From Halomonas sp. (GTDB lineage Bacteria > Pseudomonadota > Gammaproteobacteria > Pseudomonadales > Halomonadaceae), in contig NZ_JAJUFQ010000015.1 in NCBI RefSeq assembly GCF_029263665.1, forward strand, positions 1-64,000: a DNA stretch of 64,000 bases. Reading direction: 5' to 3'. Numbering within the stretch: position 1 is the first letter of the stretch; each line of letters opens with the position of its first letter. The position numbers and the translations under genes were made by a program. Shown here in pieces: positions 1 through 9,701 of the stretch. The notes under the pieces are model-generated. The model made no database searches. It was given only the letters and a program-made list of their open reading frames with translations, and was not told the DNA's origin.

Positions 1-856
1 CCTGACGTTCTGGAACGGCGCCAAGGCCATCACCGGCGACGATGCCAACGGCAACTACCTGCACTATGGGGTGCGCGAGTTCGGCATGGGCGCGATCATG
101 AACGGCATCGCCCTGCATGGTGGCTTCATCCCTTATGGCGCAACCTTCCTGATCTTCATGGAATACATGCGCAATGCCGTGCGTATGGCCGCGTTGATGG
201 GTAAGCAGGCCATCTATGTGTTCACCCATGACTCCATCGGTCTTGGCGAAGACGGCCCGACCCACCAGCCTATCGAGCAGCTGACCAGCCTACGCTCTAC
301 CCCGAACCTGCTGACCTGGCGTCCCTGTGATGCGACCGAAACTGCAGCGGCCTGGGGCGCGGCCATCAAGCGTCAGTCCGGCCCCACCGCCCTGATCCTG
401 TCGCGCCAGAACCTGCCGCATCAGCCACGTACCAAGCAGCAGCTGGCCAACATCCAGCGCGGTGGCTATGTGCTCAAGCACGAGGCCGATACGCACCAGG
501 GCCAGCCGGAGTTGATCCTGATCGCCACCGGCTCCGAAGTGGCGCTGGCCATGGAAGCGGCGGCCGAACTGGAAAAGCAAGGTCGTGCAGTGCGTGTGGT
601 ATCCATGCCCAGCACCTACCGCTTCAGTGGCCAGGAAGCTGAGTACCGCGACAGCGTGTTGCCTCCCAGCGTGACCAAGCGTATTGCCATCGAGGCAGGT
701 CATGCCGACTTCTGGTACAAGTTCGTCGGTCTGGAAGGCCGTATCGTCGGCATGAGGAGCTTCGGTGAATCCGCTCCCGCGGGCGACCTGTTCAAGCACT
801 TCGGCTTCACCGTCGAGAATGTGCTCAAGCAGGCTAACGAGTTGCTCGGCGCCTGA
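1..856 (+). CDS. tkt: transketolase, C-terminal part
   Basis: Transketolase moves two-carbon ketol units between sugar phosphates in the pentose phosphate pathway, using thiamine diphosphate and acting in the cytosol. Only the last 284 codons are in the window; the reading frame is open from base 2, so the start lies upstream. The conserved [15 protein letters not shown] segment of the pyrimidine-binding domain is present, followed by the C-terminal transketolase domain ([11 protein letters not shown], ending at ANELLGA). A strong hairpin terminator follows directly. In related bacteria tkt is followed by epd-pgk-fba; here about 4 kb of other genes separate it from epd. Identification is firm from the motifs and the pathway context. 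Confidence 0.95.
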   Translation, partial: LTFWNGAKAITGDDANGNYLHYGVREFGMGAIMNGIALHGGFIPYGATFLIFMEYMRNAVRMAALMGKQAIYVFTHDSIGLGEDGPTHQPIEQLTSLRSTPNLLTWRPCDATETAAAWGAAIKRQSGPTALILSRQNLPHQPRTKQQLANIQRGGYVLKHEADTHQGQPELILIATGSEVALAMEAAAELEKQGRAVRVVSMPSTYRFSGQEAEYRDSVLPPSVTKRIAIEAGHADFWYKFVGLEGRIVGMRSFGESAPAGDLFKHFGFTVENVLKQANELLGA

Positions 857-870
857 TCTCGAATGCTGGC

Positions 871-898
871 AAAGGCGCGGCCAATTGGCCGCGCCTTT
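871..898 (+). terminator. rho-independent terminator after tkt
   Basis: A perfect 28-bp palindrome with arms AAAGGCGCGGCCAA and its complement starts 14 bases after the tkt stop codon and is followed by a TTTATTG stretch. It separates tkt from the convergent fimbrial gene and may work for both strands. Confidence 0.85.
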
Positions 899-1100
899 AT
901 TGTTCCAGCGTTTGGATACCTCGCCCATATCGAGGCACGTGAAAGCTTCCTTCTAGATAGTGCCTCAAACAGAAATGATTCATTGTATTATTACATAACA
1001 GGTCTGTGCTCAGTCTGCTCACACCCCGACAACGATACTTCTCATCGCTACGCTCATACCAACAGTCGCCTGCAACGAACCCTATCGCAGCGCGTGAACA

Positions 1101-1625
1101 TTAAGGATAATCCAAGGTGTAGACCAGTTGGGTTTCAACATTGCCCGATGTAGCCGGACCTGTTGCATAATACTGTGCGGCATAGCTCAGTATTATGCTC
1201 CCATCAATTCCAAAATTGGTAAAGGGATTATTGGTATTGTCACGCAGGTCTATCACATTGCCAGAAGATTGATCTTTCACCTGGACCAGAACATTCTCTG
1301 CAGGCCTCTCAGCATTGTTGAGCAAGTTGCCCGTCTTCATATCCACATTGGTCGGCTCGAACCATGCACGCACAGCACCCGAGGCCGGGCAACCACTCAG
1401 GCTCATGGAAAGTGGCGTGGCGCCAGCAGTATCACCGGCAGCAACCAACGAGCCACTGGAGACTCTTGGCAAGACAATGGTGGCGTTCGAGCTACCACCA
1501 ATGGAAATATCACAAGCGCCGCCAACAACCCGACCGTTGATGGAAATAGCGCCATCTGTGGCCATTGCTCCGCAGGCCATCGCGAGAGCCCATGCCACCA
1601 GTATGGTTATAGAGAATTTTTTCAT
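1101..1625 (-). CDS. fimbrial (type 1 pilin-like) subunit, orphan
   Basis: A 174-residue protein that looks like a chaperone-usher pilus subunit. It has a signal peptide (MKKFS, hydrophobic core, cleavage near AMA-TDG), two cysteines spaced as in the pilin disulfide (GGACDIS near residue 38 and LSGCPAS near 80), a beta-rich fold pattern, and a C-terminal VYTLDYP in which the near-final tyrosine matches the chaperone-binding end of the family. The chosen ATG has GAAGG nine bases upstream; an in-frame TTG three codons earlier is less likely. No chaperone, usher or adhesin gene is adjacent, so it either works with machinery encoded elsewhere or is a leftover. The upstream region is markedly AT-rich, which suggests acquisition by transfer. 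Family assignment is good; function in this cell is unknown. Confidence 0.75.
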   Translation of the reverse strand: MKKFSITILVAWALAMACGAMATDGAISINGRVVGGACDISIGGSSNATIVLPRVSSGSLVAAGDTAGATPLSMSLSGCPASGAVRAWFEPTNVDMKTGNLLNNAERPAENVLVQVKDQSSGNVIDLRDNTNNPFTNFGIDGSIILSYAAQYYATGPATSGNVETQLVYTLDYP

Positions 1626-2438
1626 TTTATCCAACCTTCAAAGTATTAATACACGGCGGATACCATAAGGATGGTAATAGCAAGACCATTCTCATGATGA
1701 GATAGTTGTCATTTGTCTGAACAAAAAACCCACTGTTGTGGCAGATCCCCACAACCATACAGCACTAACTATCGCACTAACTTTATAGCTCGCCACTTAA
1801 GAAAAACCAATTAAAATCAGCACTAGATTACCAACCATATATACTAGGAACCACATAGAGCCATACTACTTCTTCATCTCGAGAGATAGCTCTCACGCAA
1901 TGAAACAAATACCTCAAAAGATGTATTGACAAACGCTTTTCAAAAGAAAAATAACTTTTATTCCACTAGGAAAAAAGTCCCTCATAAGCCTTGCCAAGTA
2001 ACCCTACCGCTCATTGATGAAGAAATTATTAAAACAACACTCAATCGCATAATTTTAATATAAAATTCTTGTCTTTTACCTTTATAAGGCTTTATTAACA
2101 ATAACGAGCCATCAAGGCCGATACGAACCTAATTTACCGAAATCACTGTCCTAGTAAAAAGTTACGTATTTTTAATCGTGCATATCACTTAATCAACATG
2201 AATCATTTTATGAAGTACAGTTGAACCTGGCGGGTACCATGCTGAGTACAACATACTCATTGGATGGATAGCCGCCCATCCGCACCAGCAGCAGACCTTT
2301 TAGATCCTGATAAAAGCCTTCACCTGCTTCAGGATTCTCTGCAATGACGGTAAGTCTCGCCATACTTTCGGTTCTTATATGCTCCCCCAATGGTCAGACA
2401 TGCGCCCGGCAGTAGCCCACACCACCGGACGCAACTCA
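1626..2438. other. AT-rich non-coding stretch upstream of the fimbrial gene
   Basis: About 800 bases with no convincing gene. Roughly 1640-2200 is much richer in A and T than the rest of the window and should hold the promoter of the fimbrial gene. A 7-bp inverted repeat (GTTGTGG/CCACAAC at 1735-1755) lies next to a run of As, which would read as a weak terminator on the minus strand. From 2208 to 2390 base composition returns to normal, and a 60-codon minus-strand frame could be a gene remnant, but no family is recognised. Confidence 0.6.
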
Positions 2439-3494
2439 TCAAGCGATAGAAACATCCGGGGCCAGGTACACATCCTGAATGGCATTGAGCAGGGCCACGC
2501 CATCGCGCATGGGTTTCTGGAAGGCCTTGCGTCCTGAGATCAGCCCCATGCCTCCCGCACGTTTGTTGATGACTGCGGTGCGCACTGCCTGGACCAGATC
2601 GCCCTCGCCACTGGAAGCACCGCCGGAATTGATCAACCCGGCGCGGCCCATGAAGGCGTTGGCCACCTGATAACGAGCCAGGTCGATGGGATGGTCGCTG
2701 GTCAGTTCGGTATAGACCTTGTCGTGGGTATGTCCGAAACCGATCGTGCGATAGCCACCATTGGTTTCCGGTAGTTTCTGCTTGACGATATCGGCCTTCA
2801 ACGTGGCTGCCAAATGCACCGCCTGACTGGTGAGGTCCGACGCCAGATGATAATCGGTGCCCTCATGCTTGAAGGCAGGGTTGCGCAGGTACGCCCACAG
2901 TACGGTCACCATGCCCAGCTCATGGGCGCGCTCGAAGGCTGCGCTGATTTCTTCGATCTGGCGCCGGCTCTCCGGTGAGCCGAAATAGATCGTCGCCCCC
3001 ACTGCCACGCAGCCCATGTCGAACGCCTGGTCGACCTCGGCAAAAAGCGTCTGGTCATGCATTGCCGGATAGGTCAGTGTCTCGTTGTGATTGAGCTTGA
3101 GCATCATCGGGATACGATGGGCGTAACGCCGCGCTACCGACGAGAGCACCCCCAAAGTCGACGCCACAGCATTGCAGCCCCCCTCGATGGCCAACTCAAC
3201 GATGTTGGCCGGATCAAAATACGCCGGATTAGGGGCGAATGAGGCACCGGCTGAATGCTCGATTCCCTGATCCACGGGAAGAATACTGAGATAACCCGTG
3301 CCACCCAGGCGACCATGGTTGAACAACGCCTGCATATTGCGCAGTACAGCAGGTGAACGGTCGGAGTCCATCATCACCCGATCGACGAAATCCGAACCAG
3401 GCAAGTGCAGGCTCTCCCTGGGAATGCCGCGGCACTCATGAGTCAACAGATCCTCAGCCTCGGCTCCCAGCCAACTGGCAATATCGCTCATCAT
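2439..3494 (-). CDS. fbaB: class I fructose-bisphosphate aldolase (DhnA type)
   Basis: Cleaves fructose 1,6-bisphosphate to dihydroxyacetone phosphate and glyceraldehyde 3-phosphate through a Schiff base, without metal. The 351-residue protein carries the DhnA/FbaB fold signatures: the LPVDQGIEH segment near residue 75, and DIVKQKLPE around residue 240, whose first lysine is the probable Schiff-base residue. The C-terminal [12 protein letters not shown] is typical of the phosphate-binding end. Two ATG codons lie side by side; AGGGAG is seven bases before the second (3489-3491), which is the likelier start. A class II aldolase is encoded 4 kb away with epd and pgk, so the cell has both types. 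This one is transcribed away from the main glycolytic cluster. Identification is firm. Confidence 0.9.
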   Translation of the reverse strand: MMSDIASWLGAEAEDLLTHECRGIPRESLHLPGSDFVDRVMMDSDRSPAVLRNMQALFNHGRLGGTGYLSILPVDQGIEHSAGASFAPNPAYFDPANIVELAIEGGCNAVASTLGVLSSVARRYAHRIPMMLKLNHNETLTYPAMHDQTLFAEVDQAFDMGCVAVGATIYFGSPESRRQIEEISAAFERAHELGMVTVLWAYLRNPAFKHEGTDYHLASDLTSQAVHLAATLKADIVKQKLPETNGGYRTIGFGHTHDKVYTELTSDHPIDLARYQVANAFMGRAGLINSGGASSGEGDLVQAVRTAVINKRAGGMGLISGRKAFQKPMRDGVALLNAIQDVYLAPDVSIA

Positions 3495-3800
3495 CTATCT
3501 CCCTATGGCTCCGGCGAGCTCAATGGCTCGACCTGATAGTGTCTGCTCTCGGCAATGCGTCACCGATAACGGTAAACTCTGCATTCTCGATCGGCTCAAG
3601 TCCTAGCCATCACTGGTCTTGACCACTGAATGCCGAGGTTCCGAACGACGCCTCTGTCGCCCTGTGCTGTAGATACACCTTCACAGCGTAGCGGATGATG
3701 CACTACCAAGAGAGTCGCAACAGATCTGGACCTCATGACACGGTAAAACGTTCATTCAACTTGATGCTCACCACAAACCGCTGATCAACGAGGACAAGCA
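3495..3800. other. divergent intergenic region, fbaB / lrgA
   Basis: About 300 bases between divergently transcribed genes. It must hold both promoters, but no convincing -35/-10 pair, palindrome or riboswitch was recognised by eye. Confidence 0.5.
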
Positions 3801-4253
3801 ATGCAGTTCCTGCACGGATTCCTGTGGCTGATAGCGTTCTGGCTGATCGGCAGTCTGCTGGTACAACTCGGCCATCTACCCCTTTCCCCTGGCGTCATCG
3901 GACTGGTGCTGCTGACACTGTACTTTGTTGCCCGTGGCCGGGTGCACAGCACCATCGCCAGTGCCTCACAACCACTGATCATGATGCTCGCCATGCTGAT
4001 CATGCCGGGCGTCGTGGGAGTCTTCCAAGTACTGGACCAGATCAGTGAATATTGGCTGGCCGTCTTGATGTCACTGGTCCTCGGCACCTTGTTGAGTGTT
4101 GCCAGTACCCTGTGGCTGATACGTCGCTTACTTTCACATACCACACCCCCTCATCACGAAACTCTCCTTCAAGACAACGCTCTCCTTCACGACGAAATGC
4201 CCCTTCAAGCAGACGATGCATCCAGGACAAACGGCCAGGAAGAACGCCCATGA
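3801..4253 (+). CDS. lrgA: LrgA/CidA family holin-like membrane protein
   Basis: A 150-residue membrane protein of the CidA/LrgA family, linked in other bacteria to control of murein hydrolase activity, to overflow metabolism and to export of small metabolites. Four hydrophobic segments span roughly residues 1-110, with the family-type PLSPGVIGLVLL stretch in the second and a central PLIMMLAMLIMPGVVGV. The last 35 residues form a hydrophilic tail made partly of an in-frame tandem repeat (ETLLQD, NALLHD, EMPLQAD), which is not a normal part of the family. The stop codon overlaps the start of lrgB in an ATGA junction, so the two are translated together. Whether it acts as an antiholin or as a transporter subunit cannot be told from sequence. 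Confidence 0.85.
   Translation: MQFLHGFLWLIAFWLIGSLLVQLGHLPLSPGVIGLVLLTLYFVARGRVHSTIASASQPLIMMLAMLIMPGVVGVFQVLDQISEYWLAVLMSLVLGTLLSVASTLWLIRRLLSHTTPPHHETLLQDNALLHDEMPLQADDASRTNGQEERP
4158..4214 (+). repeat. 18-bp in-frame tandem repeat, end of lrgA
   Basis: Three imperfect copies: GAAACTCTCCTTCAAGAC (4158-4175), AACGCTCTCCTTCACGAC (4176-4193), and a third, three bases longer, from 4194. They encode the hydrophilic C-terminal repeats ETLLQD, NALLHD and EMPLQAD. Confidence 0.8.
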
Positions 4254-4957
4254 GCCACGACTTCACCCACTGGCTGCAGCAACCATTGCTTTCCATTGCC
4301 TTGTCGATAGGTGCCTACCTGACAGGCTTGAAGATCTTCCAGCGTCTCGGTAATCCTGGCTGGTGCCCACCGGTACTGATCGGCGCCCTGCTGGTCGCAC
4401 TGCTGCTATGGCTCCTGGGCATCCCTTATGCTTCTTATCAACAGGGTGCCGAGTGGCTGATGTTGTTGTTGGGTCCTGCCACCGTGGGGTTGGCTGTGCC
4501 GCTATACCAACAGATGCATCATATCCGTGCACTGTGCCTGCCCTTGTTGGTTTGCCTGCCGGTCGCCTCGGCTCTGGCCGCCTTCTATGCGATTGTCATC
4601 GCATGGGCGCTGGGTGCTCCGCCTCAACTGCTCGCCTCTCTGGCACCCAAGTCCGTTACTGCCCCCATTGCCATGGGCATCACCTCGACCCTGGGCGGGT
4701 CCATCCCGATTCTGATGGGTAGCCTGCTGATCACAGGCGTCGCTGCCACGACCTTTGTCACTCTGCTGGGCCGCTGGATGCACATCGAAGATCAGCGTCT
4801 ACTGGGACTGGCCCTCGGCATCAATGGCCACGCCATCGGTACTGTCCGCGCCTTCGAGATCGGCCCGACGGCAGGTGCCTTCGCTTCACTGGGAATGACC
4901 CTAACCGGAGTATTGACGGCGCTGATGCTGCCATTGGCCTGGTACTTGGCCGCCTGA
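4250..4957 (+). CDS. lrgB: LrgB/CidB family membrane protein
   Basis: A 235-residue partner of LrgA with about seven hydrophobic segments. Family features include the GPATVGLAVPLY segment near residue 80, the APKSVTAPIAMGI segment near 145 (a hallmark of LrgB) and the late LGINGHAIGTVRAFE. The ATG at 4250 overlaps the lrgA stop codon; a longer upstream frame exists but would run through lrgA in another frame and is rejected. LrgA/LrgB pairs are thought to form a complex affecting autolysis, or three-carbon metabolite transport in plants and some bacteria. Its place beside glycolytic genes would fit the second idea, but this is only an inference from position. Confidence 0.88.
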   Translation: MSHDFTHWLQQPLLSIALSIGAYLTGLKIFQRLGNPGWCPPVLIGALLVALLLWLLGIPYASYQQGAEWLMLLLGPATVGLAVPLYQQMHHIRALCLPLLVCLPVASALAAFYAIVIAWALGAPPQLLASLAPKSVTAPIAMGITSTLGGSIPILMGSLLITGVAATTFVTLLGRWMHIEDQRLLGLALGINGHAIGTVRAFEIGPTAGAFASLGMTLTGVLTALMLPLAWYLAA

Positions 4958-4980
4958 TCGACCCGTGCAGATTCAACCCA

Positions 4981-5021
4981 GATACATTCCGCTATCCTCG
5001 GATACATTCTGCCTATCACCG
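4981..5021 (+). repeat. 20-bp tandem repeat upstream of epd
   Basis: Two imperfect copies beginning GATACATTCCGCTATCC (4981-5000) and GATACATTCTGCCTATC (5001-5021), about 85 bases before the epd start codon. Confidence 0.6.
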
Positions 5022-5104
5022 GGGGCAGTATGCGGGGCGACGTCGCGGTAAACTTGAGATAGACTTTTGCGCCTGAATACCTCGACCGAGAGATCACGGA
5101 GTCC

Positions 5105-6130
5105 ATGCCTCAACGCATCGCTATCAACGGTTACGGCCGAATCGGCCAGTGCGTCCTGCGTGCACTGATCGAGCGGGGTGATCTCGACCTTGAGGTGGTC
5201 GCGCTCAACGAGCTCTCCGGCATTGACACCATCGCCTACCTGACCCGTTACGACACGACCCACGGCCGCTTCCCTGGCCATGTCACCAATGACGCCGATC
5301 ATCTGGTCATCAATGGTAAGCGCATCCGAGTCCTGTCCGAAGCCGACCCTGACCGTCTGCCCTGGAAAGAGTTAGGGGTCGACCTGGTACTGGAATGCTC
5401 CGGTAGTTTCAAGGATCGCATGACAGCAGAGCGTCACCTGGCGGCAGGTGCCAAGAGGCTGCTATTTTCCCAGCCTGCCGAGAGCGATGTGGACGCCACC
5501 ATCGTCACCGGAATCAATGATGCCGACCTGCACGCCGATGCCCGCATCATTTCTGCAGCTTCATGCACCACCAACTGTCTGGTGCCGGTTCTTACCGTGC
5601 TCGACGAGGCCCTGAGCATCGAGCATGGCGTGACAACCACCATCCACTCGGCCATGAACGATCAGCCGGTGATCGATGCCTATCACCAAACCGACCTGCG
5701 TCTGACGCGCTCGGCCATGCAATCCATCGTGCCGGTGGACACTGGCCTGGCCTTGGGCATCAACCGCTTGATGCCGCACCTTGCGGAACGTTTCGAGTGT
5801 CTGCACATGCGTGTGCCGACCATCAACGTATCGGCCATGGACATGTCGATCTGCGTCAGACGCGATACCAGTGCCAAGCAAGTCAATCGCCTGCTGCACG
5901 AAGCAAGCGAGTCCCGGCTTTCCGGATTGCTCGGCTTTGCCGACGAACCCACAGCCTCGATCGACTTCAACCACGACCCACGCTCCGGTATCGTAGATGC
6001 CACTCAAACTCGGGTGGCCGGAGGTCGCCTGATCAAGCTGCTTTGCTGGTTCGATAACGAATGGGGCTTTGCCAATCGCATGCTCGACGTCGCCAGCAAC
6101 ATTGCCGCACTGGACACCACTACGGCCTGA
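5105..6130 (+). CDS. epd: erythrose-4-phosphate dehydrogenase (GAPDH family)
   Basis: A 341-residue NAD-dependent dehydrogenase. The Rossmann motif NGYGRIG (8-14), the catalytic cysteine in SCTTNC (Cys154) and His181 in HSAMNDQ are all present. The sequence around His181 (HSAMNDQPVIDAYH) and the FNHDP segment resemble Epd rather than glycolytic GapA. Epd oxidises erythrose 4-phosphate to 4-phosphoerythronate for pyridoxal phosphate synthesis. GGAG lies five bases before the ATG. It is followed by pgk and fba, the usual epd-pgk-fba order. Because no other GAPDH is in the window, a role as the main glycolytic GAPDH cannot be fully excluded, but Epd is the better fit. Confidence 0.88.
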   Translation: MPQRIAINGYGRIGQCVLRALIERGDLDLEVVALNELSGIDTIAYLTRYDTTHGRFPGHVTNDADHLVINGKRIRVLSEADPDRLPWKELGVDLVLECSGSFKDRMTAERHLAAGAKRLLFSQPAESDVDATIVTGINDADLHADARIISAASCTTNCLVPVLTVLDEALSIEHGVTTTIHSAMNDQPVIDAYHQTDLRLTRSAMQSIVPVDTGLALGINRLMPHLAERFECLHMRVPTINVSAMDMSICVRRDTSAKQVNRLLHEASESRLSGLLGFADEPTASIDFNHDPRSGIVDATQTRVAGGRLIKLLCWFDNEWGFANRMLDVASNIAALDTTTA

Positions 6131-6172
6131 TGACCGGATACATCCCAAGCTTCTCAGACGAGGATCTGCTGA

Positions 6173-7339
6173 ATGAATGTGCACAAGATGACCGACCTGA
6201 ACCTTCAGGGTCAGCGAGTACTGATCCGCGAGGATCTCAATGTACCCATCAAGCACGGCCAGGTAACCAGCGATGCCCGCCTGCGCGCCAGCTTGCCAAC
6301 CATCAAGGCAGCCCGTGACGCCGGTGCCAAGGTGCTGTTGATGAGCCATTTGGGTCGCCCCACTGAAGGCGAGCCTGCCGAAGAGTTCAGCCTGGCCCCT
6401 GTAGCCGACTACCTGAGCGAGCTGCTGGGCAGCCCGGTACGCTTGGTCAGCGACTATCTGGAACAGGTGCCGAGCCTGCAGGACGGCGAAGTGGTGTTGC
6501 TCGAGAATGTGCGCTTCAATGTCGGCGAAAAGAAGGACGATGAAGCGCTGGCCAAACGCTACGCCGCCTTGTGCGACATCTATGTGATGGATGCCTTTGG
6601 TACCGCTCACCGTGCCCAGGCTTCGACCCATGGTGTGGCCCGTTTTGCCCCCACGGCCTGTGCTGGCCCACTGCTCGCGGCAGAGCTGGAGGCCCTGGAA
6701 AAGGCACTGGCCAATCCTAGACGTCCGATGGCTGCCATCGTGGGTGGCTCCAAGGTGTCGACCAAGCTGGATGTACTCAATGCCTTGTCCGAGAAGTGCG
6801 ACCAGTTGATCGTGGGCGGCGGCATCGCCAACACCTTCATTGCCGCAGCCGGATATAACGTCGGCAAGTCCCTCTACGAAGCCGACCTGGTGGACCAGGC
6901 CAAGGCACTGATGGCCAAGGTCGAGATTCCGCTGCCGACTGATGTCGTGGTAGCCACCGAGTTCTCTGACTCGGCTGAAGCAGTCACCAAGCCGGTCGAC
7001 CAGGTGAACGACGACGAGATGATTCTCGATATCGGACCGGACACTGCCTCAAGGCTTGGCGCCATGTTGCAGGATGCCGGTACCATTCTGTGGAATGGCC
7101 CCGTGGGCGTGTTCGAAATCGATCAGTTCGGCGGAGGCACCGAGGAATTGTCACGGGCCATCGCGAAGAGCGCTGCCTTCTCCATCGCCGGTGGCGGTGA
7201 CACCCTGGCAGCCATCGACAAGTACGGCATCGCAGAACAAGTGTCTTACATCTCGACTGGTGGCGGAGCTTTCCTTGAATACGTCGAAGGCAAGGAACTG
7301 CCAGCCGTGGCCGCTCTGGAAGCAGCCGCTGGAGCATAA
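6173..7339 (+). CDS. pgk: phosphoglycerate kinase
   Basis: Transfers phosphate from 1,3-bisphosphoglycerate to ADP in glycolysis; cytosolic. The 388-residue length is normal for bacteria. Recognisable features are REDLNVP (19-25) of the substrate site, SHLGRP near 59-64, GGSKVSTK near 185 and the nucleotide-binding GPVGVFE and [13 protein letters not shown] segments in the C-terminal half. The start chosen gives [11 protein letters not shown], matching the N-terminus of characterised enzymes. It lies 42 bases after epd and is very likely in the same operon. Identification is firm. Confidence 0.97.
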   Translation: MNVHKMTDLNLQGQRVLIREDLNVPIKHGQVTSDARLRASLPTIKAARDAGAKVLLMSHLGRPTEGEPAEEFSLAPVADYLSELLGSPVRLVSDYLEQVPSLQDGEVVLLENVRFNVGEKKDDEALAKRYAALCDIYVMDAFGTAHRAQASTHGVARFAPTACAGPLLAAELEALEKALANPRRPMAAIVGGSKVSTKLDVLNALSEKCDQLIVGGGIANTFIAAAGYNVGKSLYEADLVDQAKALMAKVEIPLPTDVVVATEFSDSAEAVTKPVDQVNDDEMILDIGPDTASRLGAMLQDAGTILWNGPVGVFEIDQFGGGTEELSRAIAKSAAFSIAGGGDTLAAIDKYGIAEQVSYISTGGGAFLEYVEGKELPAVAALEAAAGA

Positions 7340-7398
7340 TTCAACACAATTCCGCTCCATGACGCAGGCGAACCCGCGAAGATCAAACCCAATAGCCC

Positions 7399-7418
7399 GG
7401 TGCACCACAGAGTGCACC
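7399..7418 (+). promoter_or_regulatory. inverted repeat upstream of fba
   Basis: GGTGCAC and GTGCACC arms separated by six bases, 30 bases before the fba start. Each arm contains the self-complementary GTGCAC. It could be a regulator site or an mRNA hairpin; nothing more can be said. Confidence 0.35.
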
Positions 7419-7448
7419 CTTCCATTTCTTCAGTAAAAGGTATACCCC

Positions 7449-8513
7449 ATGGCACTTGTCAGCATGCGCCAACTGCTGGATCACGCCGCCGAGCACGGTT
7501 ACGGCGTTCCGGCCTTCAATGTCAACAATCTGGAGCAGGTCCGCGCCATCATGGAAGCGGCCGATGCCACCGACTCACCAGTGATCTTGCAGGCTTCTGC
7601 CGGCGCGCGTAAATATGCCGGTGCGCCCTTCCTGCGTCACCTGATCCTGGCGGCCACTGAAGAATTCCCGCATATCCCGGTGGTCATGCACCAGGATCAT
7701 GGCACCAGCCCGGCAGTATGCCAACGTTCTATCCAACTGGGCTTTTCCTCGGTGATGATGGATGGCTCCCTTGGTGAAGACGGCAAGACCCCGACGGACT
7801 ACGACTACAACGTCGATGTCACCCGTCGCACCGTTGACATGGCGCATGCCTGTGGCGTCTCCGTGGAAGGCGAACTGGGTTGCCTGGGCAGTCTCGAGAC
7901 CGGCATGGCCGGCGAAGAAGATGGCATTGGCGCCGAAGGCAAGCTGGACCATGACCAGTTGCTGACTGACCCGGAAGAAGCCGCCGATTTCGTCAAGGCA
8001 ACGGGCGTTGATGCCCTGGCCATCGCTATCGGCACCAGCCACGGCGCCTACAAGTTCACTCGTCCGCCGACGGGTGACACGCTCTCCATCCAGCGTATCA
8101 AGGAAATCCACGCCCGCATCCCGGACACCCACCTGGTCATGCACGGTTCTTCCAGCGTACCTCAGGAATGGCTTGCCGTGATCAATGAGTTCGGCGGTGC
8201 CATCCCCGAGACCTATGGTGTTCCAGTTGAAGAGATCGTCGAAGGTATCAAGCATGGCGTGCGCAAGGTCAATATCGACACCGATCTGCGCTTGGCCTCA
8301 ACCGGTGCGGTGCGTCGTTTCCTGGCGGAAAACCCTGCCGAATTCGACCCCCGCAAGTACCTGGCACTGACCACCAAGGCCATGAAGGAAGTCTGCATGG
8401 CCCGTTACGAAGCCTTCGGTACTGCCGGCAATGCCAGCAAGATCAAGCCGATCAGCCTGGAAGCCATGTTCCAGCGCTACGCCACTGGCGAGCTGGATCC
8501 CAAGGTCCGCTAA
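7449..8513 (+). CDS. fba: class II fructose-bisphosphate aldolase
   Basis: A zinc-dependent aldolase of 354 residues, class IIB type as in Pseudomonas and Calvin-cycle CbbA proteins. The HQDHG motif (81-85) contains the catalytic aspartate Asp83 and zinc ligand His84. A GELG stretch near residue 140, GTSHGAYKF near 196 (zinc and phosphate site), HGSSSVP near 232 and KVNIDTDLR near 275 follow in the expected order. It sits 109 bases after pgk and completes the epd-pgk-fba block. Together with the class I enzyme at 2439-3494 this gives the cell two unrelated aldolases. Identification is firm. Confidence 0.96.
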   Translation: MALVSMRQLLDHAAEHGYGVPAFNVNNLEQVRAIMEAADATDSPVILQASAGARKYAGAPFLRHLILAATEEFPHIPVVMHQDHGTSPAVCQRSIQLGFSSVMMDGSLGEDGKTPTDYDYNVDVTRRTVDMAHACGVSVEGELGCLGSLETGMAGEEDGIGAEGKLDHDQLLTDPEEAADFVKATGVDALAIAIGTSHGAYKFTRPPTGDTLSIQRIKEIHARIPDTHLVMHGSSSVPQEWLAVINEFGGAIPETYGVPVEEIVEGIKHGVRKVNIDTDLRLASTGAVRRFLAENPAEFDPRKYLALTTKAMKEVCMARYEAFGTAGNASKIKPISLEAMFQRYATGELDPKVR

Positions 8514-8853
8514 CGCGCCATGCAGGAAGCGCTGCTTCAGGCAGTGCCTCCCTGGTGACCGATATGCCTCGGCGAGTAGCCGGGGCATATCCATATGCAG
8601 CACAGGCAATATCAGGGAAGCAAAGAAAACACGAGACAGTAGGTCGATGTCATAAAACGAACATTCGAGTCGACTCCTTGCGGCGCCACTGCAGGTCCCG
8701 TCAATCATGCATCTCAGGTATGAGTGGTGTGAAATACCGACACTGCAAAAACACTGTTCAAAAATTATGGTTTTCGGCTTCGAACCCAGGCAGAATCCAA
8801 AAAAATCTGCAACACTGTTCGATAACTCCTGAATTACCTAGCGAGGTCCCACC
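8514..8853. other. intergenic region after fba, with hairpins
   Basis: No gene is seen. Two hairpins lie just after fba (8523-8554, imperfect, and 8561-8591). Further on, the 10-mer AACACTGTTC occurs twice (8750-8759 and 8811-8820) ahead of the HAD gene and could be a regulator site or chance. Confidence 0.5.
8561..8591 (+). terminator. probable terminator hairpin after fba
   Basis: Arms GATATGCCTCGGC and GCCGGGGCATATC pair with one mismatch around a five-base loop. There is no clear T run after it, so it may be a weak or rho-assisted terminator. Confidence 0.45.
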
Positions 8854-9540
8854 ATGTCTCGCCCTCTCTGCCTATTGTTCGACTGTGACGGCACTCTGGT
8901 CGATAGTGAACCCCTACTCGCCGCCGAAATGGCGACGAGCCTGACCGCTGCAGGTTTGCCGTTTCGCGCAGAGGACTACATGGGAGGATTTCGTGGAGCC
9001 CGTTTCCGCCATATCGTGGCAGAGCTCGAAGCCCAGTACGGCAAGGTCGATCCAGACCATCTCGAGTCTCTGGAAACCACCATGCGTGCCAACCTGAATC
9101 ATCGCCTGGCGACCGATCTTGTGCCTATTGCTGGAGCCCCGGAGGCCTTGGCGGCATTATCCCGCTTTCCCATGGGCGTGGTCTCCAACGGTCCCGAGAA
9201 CAAGGTACGCACATCGCTCAATACCGTGGGCCTGAGCGAGACATTCGGCAACAGCCTCTTCAGTGGCTACACGGCCAACTGCTGGAAGCCCGACCCATGC
9301 CTCTATCTGCATGCTGCCAGCATCATGGGCTTTGCTGCCGAAGACTGCATCGCTATCGACGATGCCATCGTCGGCGTCCAGGCAGCCCTGGCTGCCGGCA
9401 TGACGGTGGTCCACCTCAACCGCTTCCCTGATGCCGAGGAAACTCCTGAAGGCGCTCACATGATCACCAGCATGTACCAGTTACCTACGGTGATCGGTCG
9501 CCTGCACAAGGATCGTGAACGTCGCGTCGCTCATGCCTGA
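8854..9540 (+). CDS. HAD-family phosphatase, YieH-like
   Basis: A 228-residue haloacid dehalogenase-superfamily hydrolase. Motif I is FDCDGTLVDSE (9-19, with the two catalytic aspartates), motif II lies at VVSNGPENK near residue 110, the lysine motif at WKPDP near 148, and motif III is IDDAIVGVQAA near 168. The wording of motifs II and III is close to Escherichia coli YieH, a 6-phosphogluconate phosphatase, rather than to phosphoglycolate phosphatase Gph. It lies between fba and a sugar-acid cluster that should produce 6-phosphogluconate, which fits that substrate, but this is inference. A paralogue is at 16152-16850. The ATG is preceded by AGGTCCC, a weak ribosome site. Confidence 0.8.
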   Translation: MSRPLCLLFDCDGTLVDSEPLLAAEMATSLTAAGLPFRAEDYMGGFRGARFRHIVAELEAQYGKVDPDHLESLETTMRANLNHRLATDLVPIAGAPEALAALSRFPMGVVSNGPENKVRTSLNTVGLSETFGNSLFSGYTANCWKPDPCLYLHAASIMGFAAEDCIAIDDAIVGVQAALAAGMTVVHLNRFPDAEETPEGAHMITSMYQLPTVIGRLHKDRERRVAHA

Positions 9541-9594
9541 TGGTTCATCGGCACGACGACTCTGCATCATGTCGCGGCGTGCTGCGTTCCTCAT

Positions 9595-9626
9595 CATTTG
9601 ATTTCCGCTACATTTGACCTCCGCTA
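9595..9626 (+). repeat. 16-bp tandem repeat upstream of LacI-type gene
   Basis: Two copies, CATTTGATTTCCGCTA (9595-9610) and CATTTGACCTCCGCTA (9611-9626), differ at two positions. Confidence 0.75.
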
Positions 9627-9701
9627 CGTCAAGGCTCTCTCTACCTTTGTCTAGTGGGTGCTCTCTTGCGGCAAGCACGCTTCATCCTTATGCTGGAGCC
9701 A

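Noticed and set aside
2208..2390. 60-codon minus-strand open frame in the fimbrial upstream region
   Set aside because: No recognised family, no clear ribosome site, and it stands alone. It may be a gene remnant, but it cannot be supported as a gene.
7399..7418. Inverted repeat before fba as a riboswitch or attenuator
   Set aside because: Too short and without alternative pairing or a T run; listed only as an unexplained inverted repeat.
8523..8554. Hairpin after fba resembling the MITE ends (GGAAGCGCTG ... CAGTGCCTCC)
   Set aside because: Only about ten bases match and the interior is missing. More simply read as a hairpin after fba; kept out of the mobile-element call.
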